A stretch of 64,000 nucleotides of DNA from Bdellovibrio bacteriovorus str. Tiberius. GTDB taxonomy: Bacteria > Bdellovibrionota > Bdellovibrionia > Bdellovibrionales > Bdellovibrionaceae. This document shows positions 7,922-16,600 of the stretch, one piece after another. The stretch spans positions 1,860,001-1,924,000 of the forward strand of contig NC_019567.1 in assembly GCF_000317895.1 (NCBI RefSeq), read 5' to 3'. The notes beneath the pieces were generated by a model. The model did not search any database, had not been told where the DNA came from, and was given only the letters and a program-made list of their open reading frames with translations. A program made the position numbers and the translations under genes. Position 1 is the first letter of the stretch. Each line of letters begins with the position of its first letter.

Positions 7922-8329
7922 GTGATTAATCTGTCTTCGGGGTCCTGCCTTTGTCAAAGTGTGACTTTTGAAGTGACAGGCCCCTTTGAAAGTTTCTATC
8001 TGTGTCATTGTAAGCACTGCCAGAAGGACACAGGCTCTGCCCATGCGGCAAACTTGTTTTCTTCCAGTGCCAAGCTGAACTGGCTTTCTGGCGAAGATCA
8101 GATCACCACCTACAATCTGCCGTCGACAAGACACGTAAAGAGTTTTTGCAAGCACTGCGGAGCGGCCGTTCCCAACTTGCAAATGGATGGAAAGTTGCTG
8201 GTGGTTCCCGCGGGAAGTCTGAATACAGAGGTTTCGATCAAGCCCACGGCACATATCTTTTGTTCAAGTCAGGCCAGCTGGACCGTGGATTTGGACAAGG
8301 TTCGAAAATTTGATAAACTTCCTTCGTAA
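7922..8329 (+). CDS. GFA/CENP-V domain zinc protein (135 aa); 5' end possibly frameshifted
   Basis: It shows the full zinc signature of the GFA family (glutathione-dependent formaldehyde-activating enzyme-like): GSCLCQSVTFEV, then CHCKHCQKDTGSAHAANL, then FCKHCGAAVPN. These cysteines bind one or two zinc ions; most members have no proven substrate. The start is uncertain. GTG 7922 gives a normal-looking N-terminus but has no good ribosome site. A strong site (AAGGAG) and ATG 7897 lie upstream in another frame that stops after 10 codons. Removing one G from the G5 run at 7911-7915 would join them, so a sequence error or recent frameshift is possible. Confidence 0.8.
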   Translation: MINLSSGSCLCQSVTFEVTGPFESFYLCHCKHCQKDTGSAHAANLFSSSAKLNWLSGEDQITTYNLPSTRHVKSFCKHCGAAVPNLQMDGKLLVVPAGSLNTEVSIKPTAHIFCSSQASWTVDLDKVRKFDKLPS

Positions 8330-8339
8330 GGTGCGACGT

Positions 8340-8810
8340 ATGCTTTCTTTGATGTTTTCTTTATTGTTGGGTGGCGGCGCTTTTGCCGCTGATGTTCCCG
8401 CAGGTTGTGTGTCTTCTCGCAATTTTACGGCGGAAGCTTATAAAATCTGGATCAGCGAGGGGACAAAGGTGTCTGCGAGTGTCGAGCAGGCGCGGGGACC
8501 CGTCGTTGCCACGGGCCAGAGGATCGATCTGCAGTTAGTGTCGGGCGAATCCAGTGCGAATGGGTTTGTGAAGTTTGAAGTCGCGACACCTGGATCGTAC
8601 GTGATTGTATCTGATGCCTATCCACGCATGGATGTGACTGAACTTGCTTCTGGTGCTTCTTTTAATCCGGTGGATTTTGGCAAGATCCGCGACTGCGGAA
8701 CTGTCAGCAAAGCCCTGCGATTTGAATTCGCCAAGACCGGAAGCTACAGCCTGGGTTTTGTAAGCAGTCAGGGGCCGGGTTTGAACTTTATGATTATTAA
8801 AATGCCTTAG
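8340..8810 (+). CDS. Small secreted protein, unknown function (156 aa)
   Basis: ATG 8340 has AAGG upstream and gives the signal peptide MLSLMFSLLLGGGAFA. The mature region looks like a beta-rich fold with two cysteines (PAGCVSS and RDCGTVS) and a repeating pattern of small strands, such as VKFEVATPGSYVIVSDA and LRFEFAKTGSYSLGFVSS. The two similar strand-turn units (both contain TGSY or PGSY) suggest an internal duplication. No family recognised. It follows the GFA gene by 10 bases and overlaps the convergent membrane-protein gene at its 3' end. Confidence 0.7.
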   Translation: MLSLMFSLLLGGGAFAADVPAGCVSSRNFTAEAYKIWISEGTKVSASVEQARGPVVATGQRIDLQLVSGESSANGFVKFEVATPGSYVIVSDAYPRMDVTELASGASFNPVDFGKIRDCGTVSKALRFEFAKTGSYSLGFVSSQGPGLNFMIIKMP

Positions 8811-9207
8811 ACGAGTCCGCAGTTTTACCAAAGAAACTGCGGTACACCGACCATTCGATCAGGATGACGGCAAGCAGGACTAGAATTTCTGCCACCAGAA
8901 ATGAATAGCCCCACACGGTGATTCCCTGAACCGTCAGCATCACAGCCCCTGAAACAAGAACATAAAGTGCATTGGCAAAGAGGATGGTTAAAAGCATCCA
9001 CAGTTTTTGGTTTCGCTGCCTGTAGCAGATAAAAGAAAACACACAGTAAAGAAGCGGGAACGCTGCTAAGAAATAGAGAACACTCGGCTGCAACCCTGTC
9101 CATGTCGACAGGAACGGCAAAATCCCCGCCGTCAGGGTCAGGCTTAATAAGGCGCCCACGGCATCCATCAGAAAGATGTTCTGAACATTCAAAAATCTAA
9201 GATTCAC
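8797..9207 (-). CDS. Small four-helix membrane protein, unknown function (136 aa)
   Basis: I start it at GTG 9207 because AGAGGT lies six bases upstream; longer in-frame starts add a charged, non-membrane N-terminus. Four hydrophobic helices are visible: VGALLSLTLTAGILPFLS, VLYFLAAFPLLYCVFSFICY, LWMLLTILFANALYVLVSGAV, and a long YSFLVAEILVLLAVILIEW. It resembles small integral membrane proteins found beside DUF2834-type genes but no family is certain. Its 3' end overlaps the end of the secreted-protein gene on the other strand by 14 bases. Confidence 0.7.
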   Translation of the reverse strand: MNLRFLNVQNIFLMDAVGALLSLTLTAGILPFLSTWTGLQPSVLYFLAAFPLLYCVFSFICYRQRNQKLWMLLTILFANALYVLVSGAVMLTVQGITVWGYSFLVAEILVLLAVILIEWSVYRSFFGKTADSSKAF

Positions 9208-9332
9208 GCAAGACCTCTTTGGATATTTATAATGTATTCGATTCCAAAAATTGTTGAGTGCAAAAATAGTTTCTGACCTGCGATGTCGGATTTTACTCTT
9301 GTTTGCAAGTTGTGAGCCCGATAGCATGAGTT

Positions 9333-9641
9333 ATGCGACAAACTTGGATTATCCTGGCTGTTTTGGGGACCGTTGTCCCATTTTATTTTCTGGTTCCGTT
9401 CTTTGCAGAGCCGGGCGCGAGTGTTTCTCTTTTTCTTGAACTGCTGTTCGCAAACAGTGTTTCCAGATTCTTCGCGGTGGACTTGGTCATTTCGTCCCTC
9501 GCATTTCTGATCTGGTCGTTCGTTGATTCCAGGAAAAACAGCATCAACGGTTGGTGGATGGTTCTGGCATCCAATTTGATGGTAGGCCTGTCACTAGCCC
9601 TACCACTGTATTTCTATAAGCGCAGCTCTTCCCAAAAGTAG
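9333..9641 (+). CDS. DUF2834 family membrane protein (102 aa)
   Basis: Three transmembrane helices in the DUF2834 pattern: IILAVLGTVVPFYFLVPFF, then the conserved loop LFANSVSRFFAVDL, then VISSLAFLIWSFVDSR, and finally WWMVLASNLMVGLSLALPLYFY. The LFAN...FFA.DL and VGLS.ALPL motifs are the family marks. Function unknown; members are found in many proteobacteria. The start codon is ATG and the protein has the usual family length. Confidence 0.85.
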   Translation: MRQTWIILAVLGTVVPFYFLVPFFAEPGASVSLFLELLFANSVSRFFAVDLVISSLAFLIWSFVDSRKNSINGWWMVLASNLMVGLSLALPLYFYKRSSSQK

Positions 9642-9678
9642 CCAAGCATCACGCCTTCCGCTCGCAAGCTGAGTGGAA

Positions 9679-9828
9679 GCACCATTCCCTCTCCAAATTT
9701 CAAGTTCCGCAGGCCTTTGTAGCCACAACGAAGCCACAGAAAAACCATTGAACCAATCAATCAACAGAATGAAACAGAAGAAAAAAAGAACGAGGACTGT
9801 CCGAAGAAATTTGGAGAGGGAATGGTGC
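9679..9828. repeat. 23-bp perfect inverted repeat ending in the tRNA-Leu 3' end
   Basis: The arm at 9679-9701 (begins GCACCATTCCCTCTCC) is the exact reverse complement of 9806-9828. The right arm covers the last three acceptor bases and CCA tail of tRNA-Leu and 17 bases beyond it. The 104 bases between hold no gene. This may be a remnant attachment-site copy in inverted orientation, or a long hairpin in the tRNA trailer that helps processing or termination. Confidence 0.8.
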
Positions 9829-9914
9829 CCCGGGCCGGACTTGAACCGGCACGCCCGTTTAAACGAAGCTCAGGATTTTAAGTCCTGTGCGTCTACCGAT
9901 TTCGCCACCGGGGC
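9823..9914 (-). tRNA. tRNA-Leu (anticodon TAA), CCA encoded
   Basis: Read on the minus strand it folds as a class II tRNA. The acceptor stem GCCCCGG pairs with CCGGGGC, followed by A and an encoded CCA. The D-arm contains GAAATCGGTAGACGC. The anticodon stem-loop AGGACTTAAAATCCT gives anticodon TAA, reading TTA/TTG leucine codons. A long variable arm (GAGCTTCGTTTAAACGGGCG region) and the T-arm GCCGGTTCAAGTCCGGC follow. It starts 12 bases after the stop codon of the pseudouridine synthase gene in the same direction. Confidence 0.95.
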
Positions 9915-9926
9915 ACAAGGGTCAAC

Positions 9927-10622
9927 TCAATCATTTTTAGAGTGAAAGGTCAATGTCTTCATGAATTGCGCCATATCCGCAGGCACTGCACATTCTATAC
10001 GCACAAATTCATGGGTGAACGGATGAGTGAATTCCAGCGCATGGGCATGCAGCATCAGTCGCGGAGCCACGGGATTTTTCGGTGCCTGATAGATATCGTC
10101 ACCATAGATGCCCATGCCGCGATCAGCGAGATGCACACGGATCTGGTGCATGCGTCCAGTTAATGGTTGCGCCTCGATCAGCAACGCCTCGGGGAACACT
10201 TCCAGCTTGCGGAATTTGGTGTAGGCGCGATCGCCCCCGGACTGGGTACGAACCATCTTGGTTTTCTTAAGCTTTGTGTCCTTCATCTCGACCAGATGGT
10301 TGTCGACTTCCCAGGCGTCGGCGGCTTTCTGAGTTCGTTTGGTCAGACAAAGATAGGTTTTTTGAATCTTGTGGGTTTTGAACAGATCGGCCAGAGGCTC
10401 ATTGGCTTCTTTGGTTTTGGCAAAGATCATCACGCCGGATGTATCGCGATCCAGGCGGTGGTGCAGGGCCAGGTAGAAGTCATTGCCTCTTTCATTGCGC
10501 AGCTGGTTTTTAAGTGCGGTAAAGAAGTCCTGGCGGCTTTTATCAACTGTAGCCTGGGATGGCATGCCGGCCGGCTTGGCGGCGGCTAGAAAGAACGCGT
10601 CTTCGAAAAGAATCTCGATCAT
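9927..10622 (-). CDS. RluA-family RNA pseudouridine synthase (231 aa)
   Basis: It isomerises uridine to pseudouridine in rRNA or tRNA. The catalytic motif HRLDRDTSGVMIFAK contains the nucleophilic aspartate (about residue 58), and LTGRMHQIRVHLA is the second conserved motif. At 231 residues with no N-terminal S4 domain it resembles RluA/TruC-like single-domain members. Which RNA position it modifies cannot be read from sequence. It overlaps the upstream nuclease gene by 4 bases, so they are coupled. tRNA-Leu follows 12 bases after its stop. Confidence 0.9.
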   Translation of the reverse strand: MIEILFEDAFFLAAAKPAGMPSQATVDKSRQDFFTALKNQLRNERGNDFYLALHHRLDRDTSGVMIFAKTKEANEPLADLFKTHKIQKTYLCLTKRTQKAADAWEVDNHLVEMKDTKLKKTKMVRTQSGGDRAYTKFRKLEVFPEALLIEAQPLTGRMHQIRVHLADRGMGIYGDDIYQAPKNPVAPRLMLHAHALEFTHPFTHEFVRIECAVPADMAQFMKTLTFHSKND

Positions 10623-11500
10623 CTTTTATTGATCATGCAGAAATCAAGGTTGGCGTTGATATGTTCACGCTGGCCCTCAAGTTCGGCTTTGCTGAATTTG
10701 AAGTCAGAGGCTTTGCAGCCATAGTTGGTCACCACATCGTGGATCGCCTGAACTTCATCCATGGTCATGTTCAGCTTCCAGATCAGTTTTACTGCCAGCC
10801 AGTCGCGAACGTACTGACAGCGGTAAGCCAGATTGGATGGAAGGTACTTGTCAGGAGCGCGGTCGCCCTTGGACATGTTGGCGCTGGCATCCGCCGCAAC
10901 CAGGTGGTTTTTGTAGCCCATATAGTTCGCATACAGGCAGCGGGTTTTATAATCCCATTGCCAAGCACCGGACACGTAAGCATTTTTCAAAGGAACCATA
11001 TGGTCGATCTGAATTTCTTTGGCTACGACAACTTCTTTGCCTGCGTAAGGGTCGTTCCAGTGACCGGCATCCACCACGCACTGTCTGTTGCCGCGGTAAG
11101 TGACTTCCTGATTGGAATCACGAACCAGAACTTTTGCACGGGTGTTCATGCAAGTGTCATCCGTAGGATCATTGATCCAGCGGCCGAAGTGAAGTTTGCG
11201 CATGTATTTTTCTTCTGGCGTGGGAGGCGCTTCTTCGTGAAGAGTCCATTTCAGAAGGTTGATCACCACTTTTTTCAGTCCTTGGATGAACTGATCCGGT
11301 CCAAATTCAGGAGTGTACTCCATAAAAGAGTATTCATTTCTGCGGGTGGTGTCGGATTCCAGATTGTCCTCGTCCACTGTGAAGAATTCGTGGGCGGGAG
11401 CGGCGGTTGCGGGGGCTGCATAAACAGGTGCTGCGGACATTGCGACCATTAGCATAGTCACAAACTGCAAGCTGGCTGTCTTCAGTTGTAGGTGTTTCAT
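10619..11500 (-). CDS. Secreted HNH-type nuclease, DUF1524/GmrSD C-terminal-like (293 aa)
   Basis: A signal peptide (about MKHLQLKTASLQFVTMLMVA to residue 28, cut at VYA-A) marks export. The C-terminal half has the extracellular HNH/DUF1524 pattern: EIQIDHMVPLKNA with the DH pair at residues 166-167, a W-rich middle, NHLVAADASANMSKGDRAP with Asn near 208 and Lys 211, then YLPS. Cysteines at about 117, 141, 188 and 228 could form disulphides. This is the layout of secreted bacterial DNases. In a predator a role in digesting prey DNA is a natural guess. Coupled to the pseudouridine synthase gene by a 4-base overlap. Confidence 0.85.
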   Translation of the reverse strand: MKHLQLKTASLQFVTMLMVAMSAAPVYAAPATAAPAHEFFTVDEDNLESDTTRRNEYSFMEYTPEFGPDQFIQGLKKVVINLLKWTLHEEAPPTPEEKYMRKLHFGRWINDPTDDTCMNTRAKVLVRDSNQEVTYRGNRQCVVDAGHWNDPYAGKEVVVAKEIQIDHMVPLKNAYVSGAWQWDYKTRCLYANYMGYKNHLVAADASANMSKGDRAPDKYLPSNLAYRCQYVRDWLAVKLIWKLNMTMDEVQAIHDVVTNYGCKASDFKFSKAELEGQREHINANLDFCMINKR

Positions 11501-11806
11501 TCTCGGTTCCCCCTCCGCGAATCGGACCCATTAAGCCCCAGATCGGAGGCAGTTTCAAGAATTCATTTTGTCAGGATTTGGTTCAATTTAGCCACCTTGC
11601 ATTAAGTTCCCGATGGGACGTTTAAATGCCGTAAGTTTGCGCATTTTTAAGGGAATTTTCGCCTGAATAGCCGGTAAAAAAGGCAGAGGATTGGCGCAAA
11701 TTGTCACTGATTTTGGGGTTTGAGGACCAGAAGCCGGGGTGTTTGCTTGCCCCCGGATAAGGGCAGTCGCTAAGCTTAAGGCTCACTATTTTGGAGGATC
11801 GGTTCC
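11501..11806. other. 306-bp intergenic region between divergent genes
   Basis: It holds the upstream regions of the nuclease gene (minus) and the cysteine-rich lipoprotein gene (plus). The only structure I see is a short hairpin, CCGGGG at 11734-11739 pairing with CCCCGG at 11751-11756, about 50 bases before the lipoprotein start. The lipoprotein ribosome site TTGGAGGA lies at about 11790. I see no convincing promoter or coding region. Confidence 0.5.
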
Positions 11807-12001
11807 ATGAAAATGCTTTTGCTATCATCTGTTTTGGTTTTGGGTTTGGCTTCTTGTGCACACAAAGCACACAACCACGAAAATTGTGGCTGTGGCGCTG
11901 CGAAGGCTGAAAAGTCTGCGTGCTCCGGCACTGAGTGCGCTACGAAAAAAGGTGGATGCGCTGACTGTGCGAAAAAAGAAGAGGCTGCTGCAGCAAAATA
12001 G
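11807..12001 (+). CDS. Small cysteine-rich lipoprotein, probable metal binder (64 aa)
   Basis: The precursor begins MKMLLLSSVLVLGLASC with lipobox LASC, so Cys17 would be lipidated. The mature 48 residues carry three histidines (19, 22, 24) and six further cysteines (27, 29, 39, 44, 51, 54) in CGC, CSGTEC and CADC groups. The composition is like a small metallothionein, which suggests binding of Cu, Zn or similar in the periplasm. GGAGG precedes the ATG and a terminator follows, so it is its own transcript. Family unknown to me. Confidence 0.8.
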   Translation: MKMLLLSSVLVLGLASCAHKAHNHENCGCGAAKAEKSACSGTECATKKGGCADCAKKEEAAAAK

Positions 12002-12033
12002 TGCAGCGAATGCTCTAGTCTCAGTTTGCTTTC

Positions 12034-12058
12034 AAAACCCCGCCAGGCGCGGGGTTTT
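12034..12058 (+). terminator. Rho-independent terminator
   Basis: AAAACCCCGC pairs with GCGGGGTTTT around a 5-base loop, followed by more T. It is placed 33 bases after the stop codon of the cysteine-rich lipoprotein gene and well before the tolC-like gene. Confidence 0.85.
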
Positions 12059-12184
12059 TCATTTCTGGCGTATGAATTTACGCACCCCCGTCGGATTGAA
12101 ATCAAATAATGAAATGTTTTGATTTGGATAGGCCCCTAAATTAGGTTTTCTTCCGTAGTTTGTATTTCGGAAGGAAGTTGAAAA

Positions 12185-13630
12185 ATGAAAAAGGGCGCCC
12201 TTGTAGGACTTCTGCTCGGACTGTGGCAACCGCAAGCGCTGGCGATGAATCTTCAGGATTATCTTCAGGCTGTCGTTAATAAAAATAAATCCATTCAATC
12301 TTTGGATATCTCAAAAGAGGCCGCGGAAGACCGCCGCATCTCTGGCGATGTAGAGCTGGTACCAGTCTTTACCGCTGGTGTGAGCTACCTTAATGACAAA
12401 AGCCCTCTGGGGCAGTTTGCTCAGCTGGGGGGAACTCAAACCACGGCGACAGATCTGAAGCTGGGTCTTGCGAAAAGATTCTCTTCTGGTACGGATGTGT
12501 CTCTGACCGCCAACGCCACGGAAGTCGATAATGAAGGGGCGCTGTTAAATCCCAATTTCCAGAAATTCTCTTACGGCACTTTGGGGCTGGGGTTGAGCCA
12601 GTCTTTGTGGAAGAATTCTTTCGGTCATGCGACTCGTCTTCGTCAGGATCGTCAGGAAGCCGTGGCCTCTGCCGAGGTCGGTAAATTTGATCTGCAGAAA
12701 AAAGCCCTGCTGGTCAGTGCGGAAGCGGCGTACTGGGATTATGTCTATCAAAGTGAAAACCTGCGCATTGGCCGTGCTTCCTTGGAACGCGCCCGTCGTA
12801 TCGAAGCCTGGACCAGTCGTCGTGTGAACGACGGTATCAGTGAGCGTGCTGATCTGTTGTCAGCGCAGGCCCTGGTGGCGGCTCGTCAGCTTCAGTTGGT
12901 TTCTGCAGAAGATGATCTGGCGGCGGCGAAACGCCAGATTCGCGATTATTTGGAGCTTCGTGATGATGAAGCTTTGCCGGAAATCTCGGGCGACATTTCC
13001 CGTTCCCGCACTTTGAATTCGATGGTGGATGGCAACGGCGGCAAGGTCGTGGCTTTGGATGCTTACTTGTCTTCGCTGAATGCCAAGGCCATGTCCTTGG
13101 TGGCTAAAGAAACGGAAGACGTCTATCGTCCGGATCTGGTTTTGGGCGGGTCTTATAACACCAACAACTTCCAGCCGGATAAAAGCATCCCGGATGCGAC
13201 ATCAAAATGGACCGACAACAAGCTTCCGACCTGGAAGGTGGGGTTGAATCTGATTTATATGTTCGACACCGATGTGAAGGGCTCTGCAAAGTCGGCCGCA
13301 CGCAAAGACGCCTTGGCTGCCCAGTTGCAAAGTGAAAGAAAGATCCTGGACAGCGAAAGCGCGTGGATCGAGTTGAACCGTCGTTATTCTGAAATGAACA
13401 AACGCATTGATTCCGCCGGCGAAATTGCCCGTTTGCAGTCAGGTGCCGCCAAAGCCCAGGCTGATTTGTTCAACAAAGGCCGTTCGATCACTGCCAATGT
13501 GATCAATGCCGAAGAAGATGCCGCCGATGCGGAACTGAATTTGACCAAACTGAAATCTGAGCAGAGAAAAATGGAAGCTCAGGCCCGCTTGTTCATCACT
13601 TTGGATGAAAACAAACGGGAGGAGAAATAG
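12185..13630 (+). CDS. TolC-family outer-membrane efflux protein (481 aa)
   Basis: A signal peptide (MKKGALVGLLLGLWQPQALA) leads into two repeats of the outer-membrane efflux protein domain. Typical features are LQDYLQAVVNKNKSIQSLDI at the N-terminus, the LGLSQSLWKNSFG strand, and long alternating helices with heptads such as LLVSAEAAYWDYVYQSENLR. The second repeat ends with ELNLTKLKSEQRKMEAQARL. It forms the trimeric outer-membrane channel for a pump. The RND gene follows one base after its stop codon with the ribosome site inside this gene's end, so they are one operon. No adaptor gene is present. Confidence 0.9.
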   Translation: MKKGALVGLLLGLWQPQALAMNLQDYLQAVVNKNKSIQSLDISKEAAEDRRISGDVELVPVFTAGVSYLNDKSPLGQFAQLGGTQTTATDLKLGLAKRFSSGTDVSLTANATEVDNEGALLNPNFQKFSYGTLGLGLSQSLWKNSFGHATRLRQDRQEAVASAEVGKFDLQKKALLVSAEAAYWDYVYQSENLRIGRASLERARRIEAWTSRRVNDGISERADLLSAQALVAARQLQLVSAEDDLAAAKRQIRDYLELRDDEALPEISGDISRSRTLNSMVDGNGGKVVALDAYLSSLNAKAMSLVAKETEDVYRPDLVLGGSYNTNNFQPDKSIPDATSKWTDNKLPTWKVGLNLIYMFDTDVKGSAKSAARKDALAAQLQSERKILDSESAWIELNRRYSEMNKRIDSAGEIARLQSGAAKAQADLFNKGRSITANVINAEEDAADAELNLTKLKSEQRKMEAQARLFITLDENKREEK

Positions 13631-13631
13631 T

Positions 13632-16600
13632 ATGAATTTGCCTGGTCTATCGATTAAACGACCTATTTTTATTTCCTGTATCGTGATTCTGATGCTGATC
13701 CTGGGTGCTTTCTCTTTGAGAAAAATGCCTGTGGACATGTTTCCGGATGTGACCTTTCCGATTTTGTTTGTGCAGGTCACTTATCCGGGGGCTTCGCCTT
13801 TGGATCTGGAAAAACAGGTTTCAAAGCTTATTGAAGATGAAGTCGGCAGTATTTCGGGTCTTAAGAACTTAAGATCGAACAATCTGGACAGCGTGGCGAT
13901 CGTCATTCTGGAATTCCAGTTGGGGACGGACATCAAAGAAGTCGAGCAGGAGGTGCGCAACCGCATCGGCAACATCCGCCGGGACCTGCCGTCCGAGATT
14001 TATGAACCGGTGATCCGCCGTTTTGACCCGGCCGATCAGCCGATTGTGACCCTGGCCGTGACGACGGAAATGGACGAGGGTGCCGCTTATGACCTTGCGA
14101 ATGAAGTGATTAAGCCGCGTTTTGAGCGTATCAAAGACGTGGGCCAGGTGGACATTTTCGGTGGTCGTAAACAGGAAATTCACGTTCTGGTTGATAAGAA
14201 CAAGCTGCAGGATCGCAAGATCTCGATGTTGCAAGTGTCTCAGCGTGTGATTGACACCTCCAAAGACATCCCCATTGGTAAAATTGAAAACCCGATTGAT
14301 GAAACGACCTTAAGAACCAACGGGGAGTTTGAATCCCTGAAGCAGATCGAGGAAGTGAACGTCAACTTCGTGGGTTCCGACAAAGCCATCCTGGTGAAGG
14401 ATGTGGGCCGTGTTGTGAAAAGTCTGGAAGACCAGAAAACCATGGGTCGCGTGAAAGGCAAGCGCGCCCTTTTGATGAACGTGTACAAACAGCGTGGTGC
14501 CAACACCGTGGCTGTGTCTGATGCGGTTAAAAAGAACATTGAAGCCGTCAATGCGATGCTAAAAGAAAAAGGCCTGAAGGGCACTGTGACCATGGTCCGT
14601 GACACTTCTCGCCCGATTCAGATGAACGTGTATGACGTGAAGGAATCCATCATCATCGGTATCATCCTTTGCGTGATCGTGGTGTTTTTCTTCCTGGGGT
14701 CGGCGCGTTCGACCTTCATTACGGCCATGGCTTTGCCAAACTCCCTGTTGGGTGGTTTTGTCATTATGTGGGCCATGGGCTTTTCCATCAACTTGATGAC
14801 CTTGCTGGCGCTTTCTTTGGCGGTGGGGCTCCTGATCGATGATGCGATCGTCGTGCGGGAAAATATCTTCCGACATCTGGAAATGGGCAAAAAGCCCAAA
14901 GACGCTGCTTTGGATGGAACCAAAGAGGTGGCAATGGCCGTTATTGCCACGACACTTGTGGTGATTGCGGTGTTTGGTCCGATTTCCTTCCTGCAGGGGA
15001 TCGTCGGGCAGTTCTTCAAGCAGTTTGGTCTGACGGTCGTATTTACGATGCTGATTTCCCTGTTTGATGCCTTCACGGTGGCGCCGATGCTGTCGGCTTA
15101 TATGGCGCACCCGAACGAACACGTCAAAGGCACCGGCATTGTCGGTCGCATGTTGACGGCATTTGATAATTTCCAGACATGGCTTGAAGACTGGTATGAA
15201 AAAGCCCTGAAGTACACGCTTGGGAATCCGAAAAAAATTCTGGCCGGCGGGGTTTTGATCTTCGTGTCTTCTTTGGGCACGTTGGCCTTTATTCCGGCGA
15301 CCTTCCTGCCAGCGGCGGATAACGGTGAGTTTGTGGTGAACGTCGAGCTGCCGGTGGGAAGCTCTCTGATGGCGACAAGCAAGTTCACGGAAAAAGTTGA
15401 AAAGATCTTTGAAAACGATTCCGCGGTGGACATGGTGATGACGATTGTTGGTAACTCCAACAATGAATCGAATAAATCCATGTTGTTCATCCGCCTGGTG
15501 GAACGCAAACACCGCAGCATGAACACGACTGATTACAAAGAATCTTTGCGTAAGAAGTTCCCGCAGTTTGAAAAAGACGCCAATGTTTCCATTGGCGATA
15601 TCGATGCGGTGAACTCGGGCGAAAAACCACTGAATGTGAATATTCAGGGTGAGGATCTGGATCAGTTGAACGTCTATGCCACCAAGCTGGTAGAGCGTAT
15701 GAAAAAGATCCCGGGTCTGGTGGATGTGGATACGAACTTCCGGTCCGGAAAACCGGAATTCCATGTCGTGTTTGATCGTAAAAAATCCGAAGCGCTGGGG
15801 GTTTCCACGGTGATCGCGGGGGCGGAGCTGCGCAACCGTACCGAGGGTAACGAGCAGGCGATTTATCGTGAAAACGGTATCGACTATAAAATCCGTGTGC
15901 GCTTTGAGGAAATGTTCCGCGATCTGCGCAGTCAGTTCAAGACGACGCTGGTGCCGAATGCGAACTATAACATGATTCCGCTTTCGCGCATTGCTCAAGG
16001 GGAAAACGCGTCGGGCTTTTCTCAGATCAACCGCATGAACAAAGGCCGCTACATTCAGATTTCCGGAAACCTTGCCAAGGGCGGGGCTCTGGGGAACGTT
16101 TCTGCGGAAGTTGAAAGAATCATCAAGAAGGAAATGCCACCACCTCCGGGCGTGGACTTTGCCTTCAAAGGTCAGGCGGACGACTTTAAAGAGCTGATTG
16201 AAAACATGCTTCTGGCGGTTATTCTGGGGGTGATTTTCATCTATCTGGTTCTGGCAAGTTTGTATGAAAGCTTCATCACGCCGTTTACGATCTTGCTGGC
16301 ATTGCCGCTGGCGATGACCGGGGCGTTCCTGGCGTTGTTGATCTTTGGCAAGACCATCGACATCTTCTCGCTTATCGGGATTGTGTTACTGCTTGGGGTT
16401 GTGGCGAAGAACTCGATCCTGCTTGTGGATTATACCAATCACCTGATCCACGAAGGTATCGAGCGTAATGCGGCAATTATTAAAGCCTGCCGCACACGTC
16501 TTCGTCCGATTTTGATGACCTCGTTGGCGCTGATCGCCGGTATGATTCCAATCGCGATCGGCCTGAATGAAGCTTCCGCGATGAGAACATCCATGGGTGT

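Noticed and set aside
7897-7929. Ten-codon leader peptide before the GFA gene
   Set aside because: Not listed as a gene because a one-base error in the G5 run explains it equally well; reported as a finding instead.
9673-9945. Open frame of about 90 codons across tRNA-Leu
   Set aside because: Its C-terminal part is simply the translated complement of the tRNA, a well-known false gene pattern.
10559-11452. Open frame of 297 codons antisense to the HNH nuclease gene
   Set aside because: The minus strand has a signal peptide and HNH motif, while this frame has neither a domain nor a ribosome site.
14559-15998. Long open frame (about 479 codons) antisense to the RND pump gene
   Set aside because: A shadow of biased codons; the composition (His, Arg, Gln) is unlike a real protein and no start signal is seen.
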